A stretch of 24,322 nt of DNA from Rhodocyclaceae bacterium UBA1310 (GCA_002307175.1 DBTS01000021.1:79321-103642), one strand, 5' to 3'; numbered from the stretch's first letter, positions 13,791-21,824 are shown. Notes: a model not told the origin generated them from the letters alone. Program-made: numbers and translations.

Positions 13791-13841
13791 CCGGTGCAAG
13801 GACTCATCATACTATGGAGCACGGATTGGTTTGTGCACCGG
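13791..13841. repeat. 8-bp inverted repeat upstream of the lipoprotein gene
   Basis: CCGGTGCA (13791-13798) and TGCACCGG (13834-13841) are perfect reverse complements 35 bases apart, in the gap between the PL4 lyase and lipoprotein genes. A TATGAT box on the minus strand (13806-13811) lies between them, so the arms may flank a promoter. Confidence 0.3.
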
Positions 13842-13873
13842 CGATCAGTGCAGCGCATTCTGCTCCGCAGGCG

Positions 13874-15799
13874 TCAGTCGGGCTGGGGCGTCTTGCCAGT
13901 GGGCTCCACTTCCAGTCGCAGCGCATCGTACATGACCTGGCCCGGCTGGCTGGTGGCCTGGGCAAAGGGGATGGCATCGGCGTGGTGCAGGCTCAGTACG
14001 TTCTCGCCAGTCTTGAGCAGTGCGGCGTCGAACTCGATCACTCGCAGATGGTAGGGCGAATCCTGCACACTGCCGCGGTAGCCCGCAGCGCCGGTCTTGG
14101 GCAGATGGATGGCAGCAATTTCCTGGCCGTTGATGCTTACCCGCAAATCCGTTTCCTGGTGGTGTGGTGCCGGCTGGGCTGAGGCGAAGCCAATGGTGAG
14201 CGTGGCCTTGCCTGATGCAGGCGCCAACGCCTGGAAATGGACGCGCCAGTCCGGTTGCTGGTTGAAAACTGTCCATTGCGCGTAGTTCCAGTCTGTTTTT
14301 TCCTTGCTTTGGCCGATGGTGAAGTCGACATCCGCAGGGAACTGCGAGGGGTAGCGCTTGTACATTTCGAACAGTCGCGCACCACTGCCGTTGCGGAACT
14401 CTCCCGCCGAGCGATCGAAATGGCCGAGCTGCCACAGTGTCTGGCCGTGGCGCACTGGCTTCCAGTCGAGTTGGCCGAGATCCAGTGTCTGGTTCGCTGT
14501 GATCTGCACATCCTGCCGGACGAAGTCCTGTGGCTGATCGGCGCCGCTCAGGTAGAGGTCGTAGTGGCCGGGGACAACTTTGCTCAGAGTGAAGCGGCCA
14601 TCTGCGCCAAGCTGTGTCCAGAAGGCGTAGCTCCGGCTCTGTTCGTTCCACGGGGTGCCGGCGGGCGTCAGGATCACCTTCGCATTGGCGGGCGGATGGC
14701 CTTCCAGGCGAACCGAGCCGGTCACGCTCCCGCGTGCGTGGGTATAGCCTGCATCGCTTACCCAGGCGTAGGGCCAGGCAGCCTGTTCCGTGTGGTATTG
14801 GCGGAGCGCGTCCTGCCAGAGTTTGTCGTGGCTGTCGCCGTGATTGGCGTAGAGCAGGAAGGGGCCGTAGACCTTGCTCCACGCTTCTCCATCTGCCAGT
14901 ACAACAGGCGATGCGCCGAAATGGACGGACTGCAGCACGCGCAGCAGGATGTTGTCGTGCAGGGTCTGCCCTTGTTTGGTCGGGCCACTGTTGTGGTATT
15001 CGGGGCTGGGCTCGATCATCCAGAGCCCCTGGTGATCGCCAACGTAGCCATAAACCGGCACTTCGGACCAGAAGACCGATTGCATATACTTTGTTTTCAC
15101 CGTGCCATCCGCGAGCCGGAAAGTGGCATCGCTGAGCTTCTCCACCACTGCGGAGAGGGGCAGGGGCAGGAATTCTCCATTGCCTGTCGCCCAGTGACTG
15201 AAGGTGCCATCCATCACCGTGCGGATCACGAAGCGCGTCTGATACAGCGTGGCTGCCGGCAGGTCCGTGCCGTGGCGCAGGCTCACCCACACATGGACGC
15301 CGGATAGCCCGCTGCTCACCACATAGTGTTGCACCGCTTCGAAGGGAAATTTCAGGGTCGGTGCGCTCCTCACGGCTATCTCGGCGCGCTGCGCCGTGGC
15401 GGAAACCACGCTGACTTCGGCTTCACCGTCGCGGGGGCGGAAATAGCCCTTGGCATCAGGATGCGCAGCCTCTGGCAAGTGGGCAGGTTCTGCATTCGCA
15501 TCCCAGTACAGCGCACGTTGCAGTGTGTTGGCCACATCATTAGTGGGCGCTTCATAGGCTGCCCGCACCGCTGTTTGCCCGAGGTCGCTGCAGTGCAGTG
15601 CCGCGCATTGCCTGAGGGCAGACACGCTGCCATCCGCCTTGCGCAGCGTAATGGCTATCAACCCGTTCTGTACGGTAACATCTTCAGCCGTTTGCGAAAC
15701 CACAACGGGGGCTGCGGCAAACAGCGTGGCCGCATGCGTGGCGATCATTGCAGCCAGCCCCAGCTTCGAAAGGCCGAATACGAATTCCTTGGTGCTCAT
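13874..15799 (-). CDS. Secreted rhamnogalacturonan lyase, polysaccharide lyase family 4
   Basis: A 641-residue enzyme expected to cleave the rhamnogalacturonan I backbone of pectin by beta-elimination. A signal peptide (about residues 1-29, ending LFAAA) leads into a beta-sandwich catalytic domain opening VTVQNGLIAITLRKADGSVSAL. The KTKYMQSVFWSEVPVYGYVGDHQGLWMI stretch and the following PSPEYHNSGPTKQ...VHFG hold Lys and His residues of the kind used by PL4 enzymes. A middle FnIII-like domain follows (GSVTGSVRLEGHPPANAKVILTP to TLDLGQLDWKP), then a C-terminal CBM-like domain (LWQLGHFDRSAGEF to the end), the usual three-part PL4 layout. I chose ATG 15799, with GAAAG 6 bases upstream. It starts 26 bases after the HAD gene and is probably co-transcribed with it. 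Confidence 0.85.
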   Translation of the reverse strand: MSTKEFVFGLSKLGLAAMIATHAATLFAAAPVVVSQTAEDVTVQNGLIAITLRKADGSVSALRQCAALHCSDLGQTAVRAAYEAPTNDVANTLQRALYWDANAEPAHLPEAAHPDAKGYFRPRDGEAEVSVVSATAQRAEIAVRSAPTLKFPFEAVQHYVVSSGLSGVHVWVSLRHGTDLPAATLYQTRFVIRTVMDGTFSHWATGNGEFLPLPLSAVVEKLSDATFRLADGTVKTKYMQSVFWSEVPVYGYVGDHQGLWMIEPSPEYHNSGPTKQGQTLHDNILLRVLQSVHFGASPVVLADGEAWSKVYGPFLLYANHGDSHDKLWQDALRQYHTEQAAWPYAWVSDAGYTHARGSVTGSVRLEGHPPANAKVILTPAGTPWNEQSRSYAFWTQLGADGRFTLSKVVPGHYDLYLSGADQPQDFVRQDVQITANQTLDLGQLDWKPVRHGQTLWQLGHFDRSAGEFRNGSGARLFEMYKRYPSQFPADVDFTIGQSKEKTDWNYAQWTVFNQQPDWRVHFQALAPASGKATLTIGFASAQPAPHHQETDLRVSINGQEIAAIHLPKTGAAGYRGSVQDSPYHLRVIEFDAALLKTGENVLSLHHADAIPFAQATSQPGQVMYDALRLEVEPTGKTPQPD

Positions 15800-15825
15800 G
15801 TGTGCTTTCAATAGATCAACGGGTT

Positions 15826-16296
15826 TCAGGCGCGCAATGTGGCAATCAGGCGTTTCGGATTCCGCAGCAGATCCAGCGCATCCAGAATGCTTGTGCTGAC
15901 CAGATGCGCATTCGCAATGGTCTCGAAGGCGCCGCCTTCACGCTGAATGAGTGCGATGCCGAGCGCTACGGCGTGCAGCATCTGCCGGTCATTGCGTCCA
16001 TTGCCGATGGCTACGACGGAATCTGTACCCAGACTGGTAACGTAGCGCAGCTTCGCCTCGGCCTGTGATTCGGTGGGAGTGATGACAAGCTTCACTGGCA
16101 CGCCGTCGAGCTGCGTGCGCGCCAGGCCGAAGGTATCCGCAGTGATCACATGAATGTCGAGATGTGCGGCAAGTTCGCCGAGGAGCTTTGCCACACCTGG
16201 AAGAAGTTCGCCGTCAACCGCGAGTGTGCCGTTGTAATCAGAGACGAGGTGGTGCAGTTCAAGCCGGCGAAAACCAGGGATGTCGATTGTGATCAT
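15826..16296 (-). CDS. HAD-family protein, soluble P-type-ATPase-like
   Basis: A 156-residue single-domain cytoplasmic HAD protein. Motif I is SDYNGTL with D20; like P-type ATPases (DKTGT) it lacks the second aspartate of ordinary HAD phosphatases. VITADT follows as motif II, a Lys in VKLVIT may be motif III, and AIGNGRNDRQML matches motif IV (compare GDGINDxxxL). This is the pattern of 'soluble P-type ATPase' (COG4087) proteins of unknown substrate. ATG 16296 (MITIDIPGF) is the natural start; no strong ribosome binding site is visible. It leads the PL4 lyase gene by 26 bases in the same direction. Whether the two are linked functionally or only by position is unclear. Confidence 0.82.
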   Translation of the reverse strand: MITIDIPGFRRLELHHLVSDYNGTLAVDGELLPGVAKLLGELAAHLDIHVITADTFGLARTQLDGVPVKLVITPTESQAEAKLRYVTSLGTDSVVAIGNGRNDRQMLHAVALGIALIQREGGAFETIANAHLVSTSILDALDLLRNPKRLIATLRA

Positions 16297-16464
16297 GAGG
16301 CAGCAATGGGGTGACGCGAAAACCACCGTAGTGATGTGAGGAGTGGCGTGCCATCAAACAGCACGATATATGCCTTTGGGTTTTTTTGTGGAAACAGCGG
16401 GCGGGTTGCCGTCGCAGGCGTGTCAGTATATCGACGCCTTGCCATGCTACTTAGAACTTCTACC

Positions 16465-16476
16465 GATATCGATATC
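16465..16476. promoter_or_regulatory. Perfect palindrome upstream of the HAD-PL4 genes
   Basis: GATATCGATATC is a perfect 12-bp palindrome; with one mismatch on each side it extends to AC...GT (18 bp). It lies about 170 bases before the HAD start and could be an operator. Confidence 0.3.
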
Positions 16477-16565
16477 AGTCTTGGCCATGCATCTCTGAAT
16501 GTGCGTCTGGCAGGAAAATGTTCTATTGGATGATGTGGGAAGCCTGATGAAATCACGGGGGTTTT

Positions 16566-16594
16566 CTGCCGCCCGGCACAGCCTGCGGCGGCAG
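16566..16594 (-). terminator. GC-rich stem-loop after sodC
   Basis: CTGCCGCC (16566-16573) is exactly complementary to GGCGGCAG (16587-16594), with a 13-base loop. It lies 10 bases beyond the sodC stop. No T-run follows, so termination may be inefficient or need Rho; the stem could also protect the transcript end. Confidence 0.45.
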
Positions 16595-16603
16595 GGGATC
16601 AGC

Positions 16604-17116
16604 CTACTTGAAGACGCCACAGGCCACACGGGCTCCGCCACCTCCGAGTGGTGCGGGGTGATCCGAGTGATTGTCTCCGCCAGCGTGAATCATCAGTGAA
16701 TGGCCTGCCAGATCGGAAACTTTCAGGCGCGGCGCCAGGACAGGCTGCGTGGCATTGCCCGAAGCATCCACATACAGCGGGGGAAGATCGCCCAGATGAC
16801 CTTCTCCCCAGGGCTCGCCGTGCTGGTTGGTGTTGGCCGGGTCGAGGTGGCCTCCGGCTGCCAGGGCAGGCACCATCTTGCCGCCATTTTCCTTCGTGTC
16901 ACAGCTTGGGTTCTGGTGTACGTGGAAACCATGCAGGCCTGGTGGCAGACCGTGCAGGGAGGGCGTCAGCACCAGTCCGTACCGGGTGTCGGAGACGGTG
17001 ACCGTGCCGATCGCCGCGCCAACGCCTTTTTCATCCACATTGTTGAGGGTGATCTCGGTGCCAGCCCAGGCCACGCTTGAAATCAGTAAGGATGCCGCGA
17101 TGAGGACTTTCTTCAA
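16604..17116 (-). CDS. sodC: Periplasmic Cu/Zn superoxide dismutase
   Basis: A 170-residue secreted enzyme that converts superoxide to hydrogen peroxide and oxygen. A signal peptide (MKKVLIAASLLISSVAWA, cleavage before GTE) is followed by the SodC core. The copper ligands are in GFHVHQNPSC, the zinc-loop histidines in AGGHLDP and HAGGDNHSDHP, and the closing GGGGARVACGVF supplies the second cysteine of the conserved disulphide. The length matches bacterial SodC. The start is a TTG at 17116: no ATG is available in frame, and AAGGAG lies 7 bases upstream, so this unusual start is well supported. It is monocistronic by position, with a stem-loop 10 bases after its stop. Confidence 0.96.
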   Translation of the reverse strand: MKKVLIAASLLISSVAWAGTEITLNNVDEKGVGAAIGTVTVSDTRYGLVLTPSLHGLPPGLHGFHVHQNPSCDTKENGGKMVPALAAGGHLDPANTNQHGEPWGEGHLGDLPPLYVDASGNATQPVLAPRLKVSDLAGHSLMIHAGGDNHSDHPAPLGGGGARVACGVFK

Positions 17117-17949
17117 TTTCTTTCTCCTTGTTGGAATGCCGGTTTGAGCGGCCTGTGATTGTGTGCGTCAGCTCCCTTCCTGCAAGATGTATAGGCCCCC
17201 TGAGAAGGCCGGCGGTAGCGTGATGGAAACTGTTGCCGCACAAGGGTGAAGAGGCTGCGCAAACGAGGTCTGCTGGCTGCGCTGCCCGATGGAATTTCTG
17301 TGACAGGAGCAGAGAAAAGGATGCCATAGTCGCACGGTTGTCGCGTAAAACCTGCACCTTCGATCACAGGGGAAAATATCCACGCAAAAACCATTCTTCC
17401 AGCAATGAAACTCAAATGGTTGCACTTACGTGATGAGCAAAAGTGTTTCGTGATGGGCGTTTGCTGGTGGGCTGATATACCCGTTGTCGGTGATTGGTAC
17501 AGCGTGGTGAAAGGTGTAGGAAAACCACTTGCATCTTATTGTTCAGAATTCTTACAAACCGCTGATGAGCCCAGGCCAACCGGGCATCTCTCTATTTTTC
17601 GGATTCATTGCCTGGGTTTGCGACCATATTCCTTGCACAAAGAAGCGGCCAGGGTAGGTAATATATTTCACATCACCATGAATCAAAAAAACTTTTCGTT
17701 GGATTATATTCAATTCAATTTATAGGGGAATATCTGTCTGCCCTGGAAATTGCCGGCTCCCGAGCCTCTCTGCGCCAGGCTCCATTTACTATTGGGGAAT
17801 GGACATACCGCCTCGAAAGACTCAATATAGCGCTGTGAAGCCTTACCCCGGAACTGAAATAGGCGCAAATGAAATGTCGCCATTTCCACCGTTCCCGGAA
17901 AATGCAGGGCCGTTGAGTAATTGATTTTGTGGATGGAAGTAGAATTTTT
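17117..17949. other. Long AT-richer intergenic region without a recognised gene
   Basis: About 830 bases between divergent sodC (-) and pbpG (+). Open frames exist (for example 17405-17725 +) but lack a good ribosome binding site and any family likeness. The base composition turns AT-rich around 17640-17730. One possible rightward promoter is TTGGAT (17699-17704), 16 bases, TATAGG (17721-17726). The region could hold a lost gene or regulatory RNA that I cannot identify. Confidence 0.5.
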
Positions 17950-19008
17950 ATGCAATTCGGCAGATTTTTCGCTGCTGCCACCTGTTTGTCAGCAGCAATA
18001 TATTTCCCTTTCTGCGCGTGCGCAGAAACGCCTCATCACCATCACAGAAAGACAGAAAGCCTCGAAAAAAATCATAAAAAGGCCGATTCTGTCAAAAAGA
18101 CCAAAGCATCTGACAAAGTAGCGCCGGAAAAAGTCACCCGGCAGGCTCGTGATTCCAAGGTTTCCGGTAAACAGCACGCCGCCAGGCAAAAGCGGGTGGC
18201 AGATTTCTCTCCCCGCCGGATCGGTAATCCCCAACTGCGCTCCGCTGCCTATCTTGTGCAGGATCTGCAAACCGGCGAGATCCTTCTGCAGAAAAACGCG
18301 GAAGACGTGCAGCCCATGGCATCCCTCACCAAACTCATGACTGCCATGGTAGTGCTTGATGCGCACCAGAATATGGAAGAGGAACTGGACGTTACTGAAG
18401 ATGATGTTGACCATCTGAAAAACTCCATTTCCCATTTGACTGTTGGCTCGCGGCTGACTCGGCGCGAACTCTTGCATCTGGCCCTGATGGCTTCGGAAAA
18501 CCGTGCTGCATCGGCTCTGGCCAGAAATTATCCGGGTGGCATGCCGGCCTTTCTCGTGGCAGTCAACACCAAGGCCCGCAACCTGGGTTTGCGCGCAACC
18601 CATTACGATGATGGCACCGGCCTGAACAAGGGGAATGTGTCATCCGCCCGGGATCTCGCCACAATCGTTGCCACAGCAGCACATTATCCACTGATCCATG
18701 AATTTTCCACCTCGACCGAGTTGACTGTGGAGCTGAAGGGGGGCGAAAAGCGCGCCTTTCATAACACCGATGCCCTGGTCAAAAACTCGCGCTGGGATAT
18801 TGATGTTTCGAAAACCGGCCACATCAACGAATCCGGCCAATGTCTCGTCATCAAGACGCGTCTGGTCAACCGGAATCTGGCTATCGTACTGCTGAATTCA
18901 CAAAGCACCAGCTCCCGGGTTGAGGATGCAATCCGCGTGCGTCAGTGGCTGGAAACATCATCACGCAATATCGCTCAAAATAGAGAAAATGCTGTTGGCA
19001 TGCAGTAA
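17950..19008 (+). CDS. pbpG: PbpG-like D-alanyl-D-alanine endopeptidase/carboxypeptidase (S11 family)
   Basis: A 352-residue periplasmic serine peptidase acting on peptidoglycan cross-links, close to E. coli PBP7. A signal peptide (MQFGRFFAAATCLSAAIYFP to about CACA) is followed by a His4 run and a long Lys-rich linker (about residues 30-90), which PBP7 lacks. The catalytic domain shows S125-x2-K128 (ASLTKLMTAMVVLDA), SEN at 182-184 (LALMASENRAAS), YPGG, and KTG at 288-290 followed by SGQCLV, matching PBP7 in order. ATG 17950 opens the signal peptide; a GTG at 17929 would add seven residues. GGAAG lies 10 bases upstream. The Lys/His-rich linker may bind anionic wall polymers or metal (inference). 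Confidence 0.92.
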   Translation: MQFGRFFAAATCLSAAIYFPFCACAETPHHHHRKTESLEKNHKKADSVKKTKASDKVAPEKVTRQARDSKVSGKQHAARQKRVADFSPRRIGNPQLRSAAYLVQDLQTGEILLQKNAEDVQPMASLTKLMTAMVVLDAHQNMEEELDVTEDDVDHLKNSISHLTVGSRLTRRELLHLALMASENRAASALARNYPGGMPAFLVAVNTKARNLGLRATHYDDGTGLNKGNVSSARDLATIVATAAHYPLIHEFSTSTELTVELKGGEKRAFHNTDALVKNSRWDIDVSKTGHINESGQCLVIKTRLVNRNLAIVLLNSQSTSSRVEDAIRVRQWLETSSRNIAQNRENAVGMQ

Positions 19009-19352
19009 GGTGGCGTGTGACCTTATTTTGGCGTGTGTGGGAGCAATTTCTCGGATAGCCCACTGGCGTAGAGCCCGTCAAATAAATTCGGTAGTCCCCT
19101 GAACTTTGCGGGGGACTCCGGATCTGGCTGTATTGCACGGCGACCTGGAAGCTTCTGTCTGAACAGGGAGATTAAATCTTTGCCATATTCTGGTAGTGAA
19201 TGCCGGCATGGTGGTAGAGGACAGCGTGAATGCCGCATGCTTCGACAGCATTGTTTCTCCAAGGGCCTAAGCAAAGCCGTGTGAATTCGCCGCACGAAAG
19301 TCTGAAGGCGCCGAAAACAATAAGCCCCTGTTCATGAGATATCAACGGCCAA
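19009..19352. other. Intergenic region between convergent pbpG and the panE-like gene
   Basis: About 340 bases with no recognised gene. AGTCCCC (19093-19099) pairs with GGGGACT (19111-19117) around an 11-base loop; no T-run follows, so it is only a possible bidirectional end structure. Confidence 0.5.
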
Positions 19353-20315
19353 TCAATGTGCGCGCAGATTTCTGTCCAGCAGGCGTGCCAGTCCATGAAT
19401 GCCTGACATTATAGGCATTGGGTGCCCCAGCCGTTCTCCGAGTTCCACAAGGCCGCCCAGAATCGGCCCGAGTTCTATTGCGCGGGCTGCCTCCACATCC
19501 TGCAGCATGGAAGTGCGGAACGCGCCGAGCCTGCGCGTCACAGCCAGACGCCCCTCGATGTCGTTGAAACCGGAGAGGCCTACCAACTCGCCAAGTTGCG
19601 CCATTTCCTGCATCATCGCCGTGATCACGCTGCGGGTGCCTGCGTCATCGAGAATCGCTACACAATCCGCACGCGCCAGGGCGGAAATCGGATTCATGTT
19701 CGAATTGCCCCACAGCTTGGCCCACACTTCGCGATGAATATCCGCCGTCACCTGGGCCGGCACACCACCTGCGACCAGACACCTGGCGATTTCATCAATG
19801 CCCGGCGCAGCACCGCCGAGCCACACCTTGTCCGCCTTGACCAGTTGGATATGCCCCGGGGCTGGTACGCGGCTCGCCGCATGGACGACGTTCGCCACGA
19901 CCGTCTCGACTGGCATCAGGCCTGCCAGCACACCCCCGGGGTCAACGGCTTCCAGCGTCATGCCTTCGGCAGGCCCGCCAAAACCTGCAAAGAACCAGAA
20001 CGGCAGCCCGTTCACAGCGGGCATCACGCGCATCTCGGGTGTCATGATGCGGGCAATCACCGGCGCAAGGGCGGGCAGGTCGTGTGCCTTCACCCCGAGC
20101 AGCAGCACATCCGCGTGCATCAGATCCGCCGGATCGTCAGTCGCGGTCACCGGAATCCGCTCCGTGCCACTTGCGGTTTCAAGGATCAGTGATCCCTGGC
20201 GCAGCACCCCCAGTGTTGCTCCTCGTGCCAGCACGGTCGCCTCTGCGCCACCTTTGACAAAACCCGCTGTCAGCCAGCCGCCAATAGCTCCTGCACCGAT
20301 CACCGCCACTTTCAT
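19353..20315 (-). CDS. panE: 2-dehydropantoate 2-reductase (ketopantoate reductase) family protein
   Basis: A 320-residue cytoplasmic NADPH-dependent reductase. The Rossmann motif GAGAIGG lies at residues 7-13, followed by LGVKAHDLPAL and PAVNGLPFW. The C-terminal helical domain has the catalytic lysine K200 (EVWAKLWGNSNMNPISAL), as in PanE/ApbA. Such enzymes make pantoate for coenzyme A, but many paralogues reduce other 2-oxo acids, so the gene symbol is a family label. ATG 20315 (MKVAVIGAG) is the natural start, with AAGGG about 10 bases upstream; a longer frame to 20339 is unlikely. No pantothenate genes are nearby, which weakens the case for a role in that pathway. Confidence 0.85.
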   Translation of the reverse strand: MKVAVIGAGAIGGWLTAGFVKGGAEATVLARGATLGVLRQGSLILETASGTERIPVTATDDPADLMHADVLLLGVKAHDLPALAPVIARIMTPEMRVMPAVNGLPFWFFAGFGGPAEGMTLEAVDPGGVLAGLMPVETVVANVVHAASRVPAPGHIQLVKADKVWLGGAAPGIDEIARCLVAGGVPAQVTADIHREVWAKLWGNSNMNPISALARADCVAILDDAGTRSVITAMMQEMAQLGELVGLSGFNDIEGRLAVTRRLGAFRTSMLQDVEAARAIELGPILGGLVELGERLGHPMPIMSGIHGLARLLDRNLRAH

Positions 20316-20658
20316 GTTGAGTTTCCCTTTGCTATCCACTCAGAACGGGCCAGACACATTGCGGGGCACAGCATCCAACCGGAATCCCGTATCTCCCGCG
20401 ATGGCTTGATCATACGCTTTGGGAAGTGCAATTTCGATGAAGTGGCTGACTCGCTTTTTCAGTCAGTGAGCTTGTTTCACCGCCTTTTGCGGTTTGGTAT
20501 CTGGCTAAGCTGCAAGCTCAGCGTATCCGTGCTGCGCACGATTGCGAATGGCTGTTTGGTCAATCGGATGGACTATGTGCCATCCCTGTATGCCATTTCC
20601 TAGAGGTAGAGCTGTGGCAACTATTTTCATTTTGGCATAGGCCGAACGATATAATAAA

Positions 20659-20687
20659 TTTATAAGTAAATTCATTAGTATTATGAT
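20659..20687 (+). promoter_or_regulatory. Likely sigma70 promoter of the pectate lyase gene
   Basis: TTTATA (20659-20664, four of six -35 positions), a 17-base spacer, and TATGAT (20682-20687, five of six -10 positions). Transcription would begin near 20694, immediately before the first operator-like palindrome. Confidence 0.5.
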
Positions 20688-20696
20688 AAATTGGGT

Positions 20697-20713
20697 TTGT
20701 CGTAACATGACAG
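20697..20713. promoter_or_regulatory. Operator-like palindrome, site 1 of 2
   Basis: TTGTCGTAACATGACAG: the same 7-3-7 design as site 2 with two differences, so an imperfect copy. It overlaps the predicted start of transcription of the pectate lyase gene. Confidence 0.5.
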
Positions 20714-20722
20714 AGCGGTGAA

Positions 20723-20739
20723 TTGTCATGAAATGACAA
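20723..20739. promoter_or_regulatory. Operator-like palindrome, site 2 of 2
   Basis: TTGTCATGAAATGACAA: perfect 7-bp arms around GAA. Its centre is 26 bp from that of site 1, about two and a half helical turns. The TTGT...ACAA ends recall sites of GntR/FCD-type or related sugar-acid regulators, but the regulator is not in this window. Confidence 0.6.
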
Positions 20740-20830
20740 AAACAGCAGCTGCGTGAACCATTGGAGACAGGACGAGCGTTGCTGCGATTTTCATCATGTT
20801 TCGCAGATCAATAAATTGGAAGGTAACAAG

Positions 20831-21739
20831 ATGCTGAACAGATTGATTTTTGCCATGATTGCCATGTCTTGTGCAGGCAGCGCAATGGCAGCGAGTAGTT
20901 CATGTGCCGCTGGTGCGGTGATCGACGGTACGACCGTGGACTGCGGTGGCGCAACCATTGGGCTCAGTTGTGATTCCGACAAGGAAGGTCAGGATGCTGT
21001 GTTGACCCTCAAGAACGGAGCGAGTGTTTCCAACCTTCACATCAAGAAGGGGGGCGGTGGCCATGGCATCTCGTGTACTTCCGGTAACTGCACGCTCAGC
21101 AATGTCACCTGGGAAGAGGTCTGCGAACATGCTGCCGGAAACTACTCCGAAGGCGGCACTTATACCATCAAGAGCAGCACGGCCTACCAGACTCTGGACA
21201 ACGTTTATGCCAACGGTGGCAAACCTGACAAGTTCTTCCAGGACAACGCCTACAACTCGACGATGAAAGTGACGGACTTTACTGCCGTTATGGTCAAGTC
21301 TACGGCGTCGGGTACCACCAAAAACTCTTCAGGAACCAGTGTCGCTATCAGCACCTACACGACTTCTGGCAAGATACTGCGTACCTGTGGCGACTGTTCT
21401 TCCAACAAGGGTGGGCGTACTCTCGATCTGAATGGATTGACTGTCAAGCATGTCGATTCCAGCGGCGCCACAGTAAGTGGTCCGGGGATCGATTCCATCG
21501 TCGGGGTTAACTCAACCTGGGATAGTACTGTTCCTTCCGCGTATGCCATTGCCGACGTTGCCAAGCTGCGCAATCTGAAGATTCAGAGCTACAAGCTCAG
21601 CAGTGATGGCAAAACAAGCACTCCGGCAGTTTGCGTCACTTACGTTGGCTCCCGTACTCACAATGCTTCCACAAAGATCGACCAAAAGTGGAATACGACC
21701 TCCTGCAACGTTTCCACCACGGACGTGACCTCGTTCTGA
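20831..21739 (+). CDS. Secreted pectate lyase, polysaccharide lyase family 3
   Basis: A 302-residue extracellular enzyme expected to cleave polygalacturonate by calcium-dependent beta-elimination. The signal peptide is MLNRLIFAMIAMSCAGSAMA. The mature part is a small beta-helix with PL3 marks: DAVLTLKNGASVSNLHI, then GGHGISCTSGNCTLSNVTWEEVCEHA (compare 'DGIHC..GnCt..NVwwedV.EDA'), GGKPDKFFQDNAYNSTMKVTDF, KILRTCGDCSSN, and GIDSIVGVNSTWDSTVPSAYA (compare 'vGiNsnyGDtAti'). Cysteines are frequent, as in the family. AAGG lies 8 bases before the ATG. It has its own promoter, two operator-like palindromes and a terminator, so it is probably a regulated single-gene unit, though read-through into the next gene is possible. 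Confidence 0.88.
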   Translation: MLNRLIFAMIAMSCAGSAMAASSSCAAGAVIDGTTVDCGGATIGLSCDSDKEGQDAVLTLKNGASVSNLHIKKGGGGHGISCTSGNCTLSNVTWEEVCEHAAGNYSEGGTYTIKSSTAYQTLDNVYANGGKPDKFFQDNAYNSTMKVTDFTAVMVKSTASGTTKNSSGTSVAISTYTTSGKILRTCGDCSSNKGGRTLDLNGLTVKHVDSSGATVSGPGIDSIVGVNSTWDSTVPSAYAIADVAKLRNLKIQSYKLSSDGKTSTPAVCVTYVGSRTHNASTKIDQKWNTTSCNVSTTDVTSF

Positions 21740-21766
21740 TGTTGCAGGTGTAGCAGCTTGAGCAGC

Positions 21767-21801
21767 GGCCCCGGCAGCGGATCAGTCGGGGCCTTTCTAT
21801 T
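21767..21801 (+). terminator. Rho-independent terminator of the pectate lyase gene
   Basis: GGCCCC (21767-21772) pairs with GGGGCC (21788-21793) around a 15-base loop and is followed by TTTCTATT. It lies 27 bases after the stop codon and 24 bases before the next ATG. Confidence 0.75.
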
Positions 21802-21824
21802 GTGTACCACCGCCAGACGTTGAT

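Larger units (their letters stand above)
16297..16603. other. Intergenic region between sodC and the HAD-PL4 pair
   Basis: About 300 bases with no recognised gene. It holds a perfect 12-bp palindrome at 16465-16476, a TATACT-like -10 box on the minus strand near 16428-16433 without a clear -35, and a stem-loop just after sodC (16566-16594). Confidence 0.5.
20340..20830. other. Regulatory region upstream of the pectate lyase
   Basis: About 490 bases with no recognised gene. A small stem (CTGACT...AGTCAG, about 20443-20466) lies after the panE-like start. An AT-rich block (20648-20690) carries the likely promoter and is followed by two 17-bp palindromes. Confidence 0.6.

Noticed and set aside
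13845..15290. 481-codon open frame on the minus strand
   Set aside because: It overlaps the PL4 lyase in another frame of the same strand; its Arg/Pro/Ala-rich translation has no family likeness, while the lyase frame has clear domains.
17405..17725. 106-codon plus-strand frame in the sodC-pbpG gap
   Set aside because: No ribosome binding site, no family likeness and odd composition; kept only as part of the unassigned gap.
19172..19396. Minus-strand frame considered as a transposase remnant
   Set aside because: No DDE or other transposase motif and no terminal repeats could be found.
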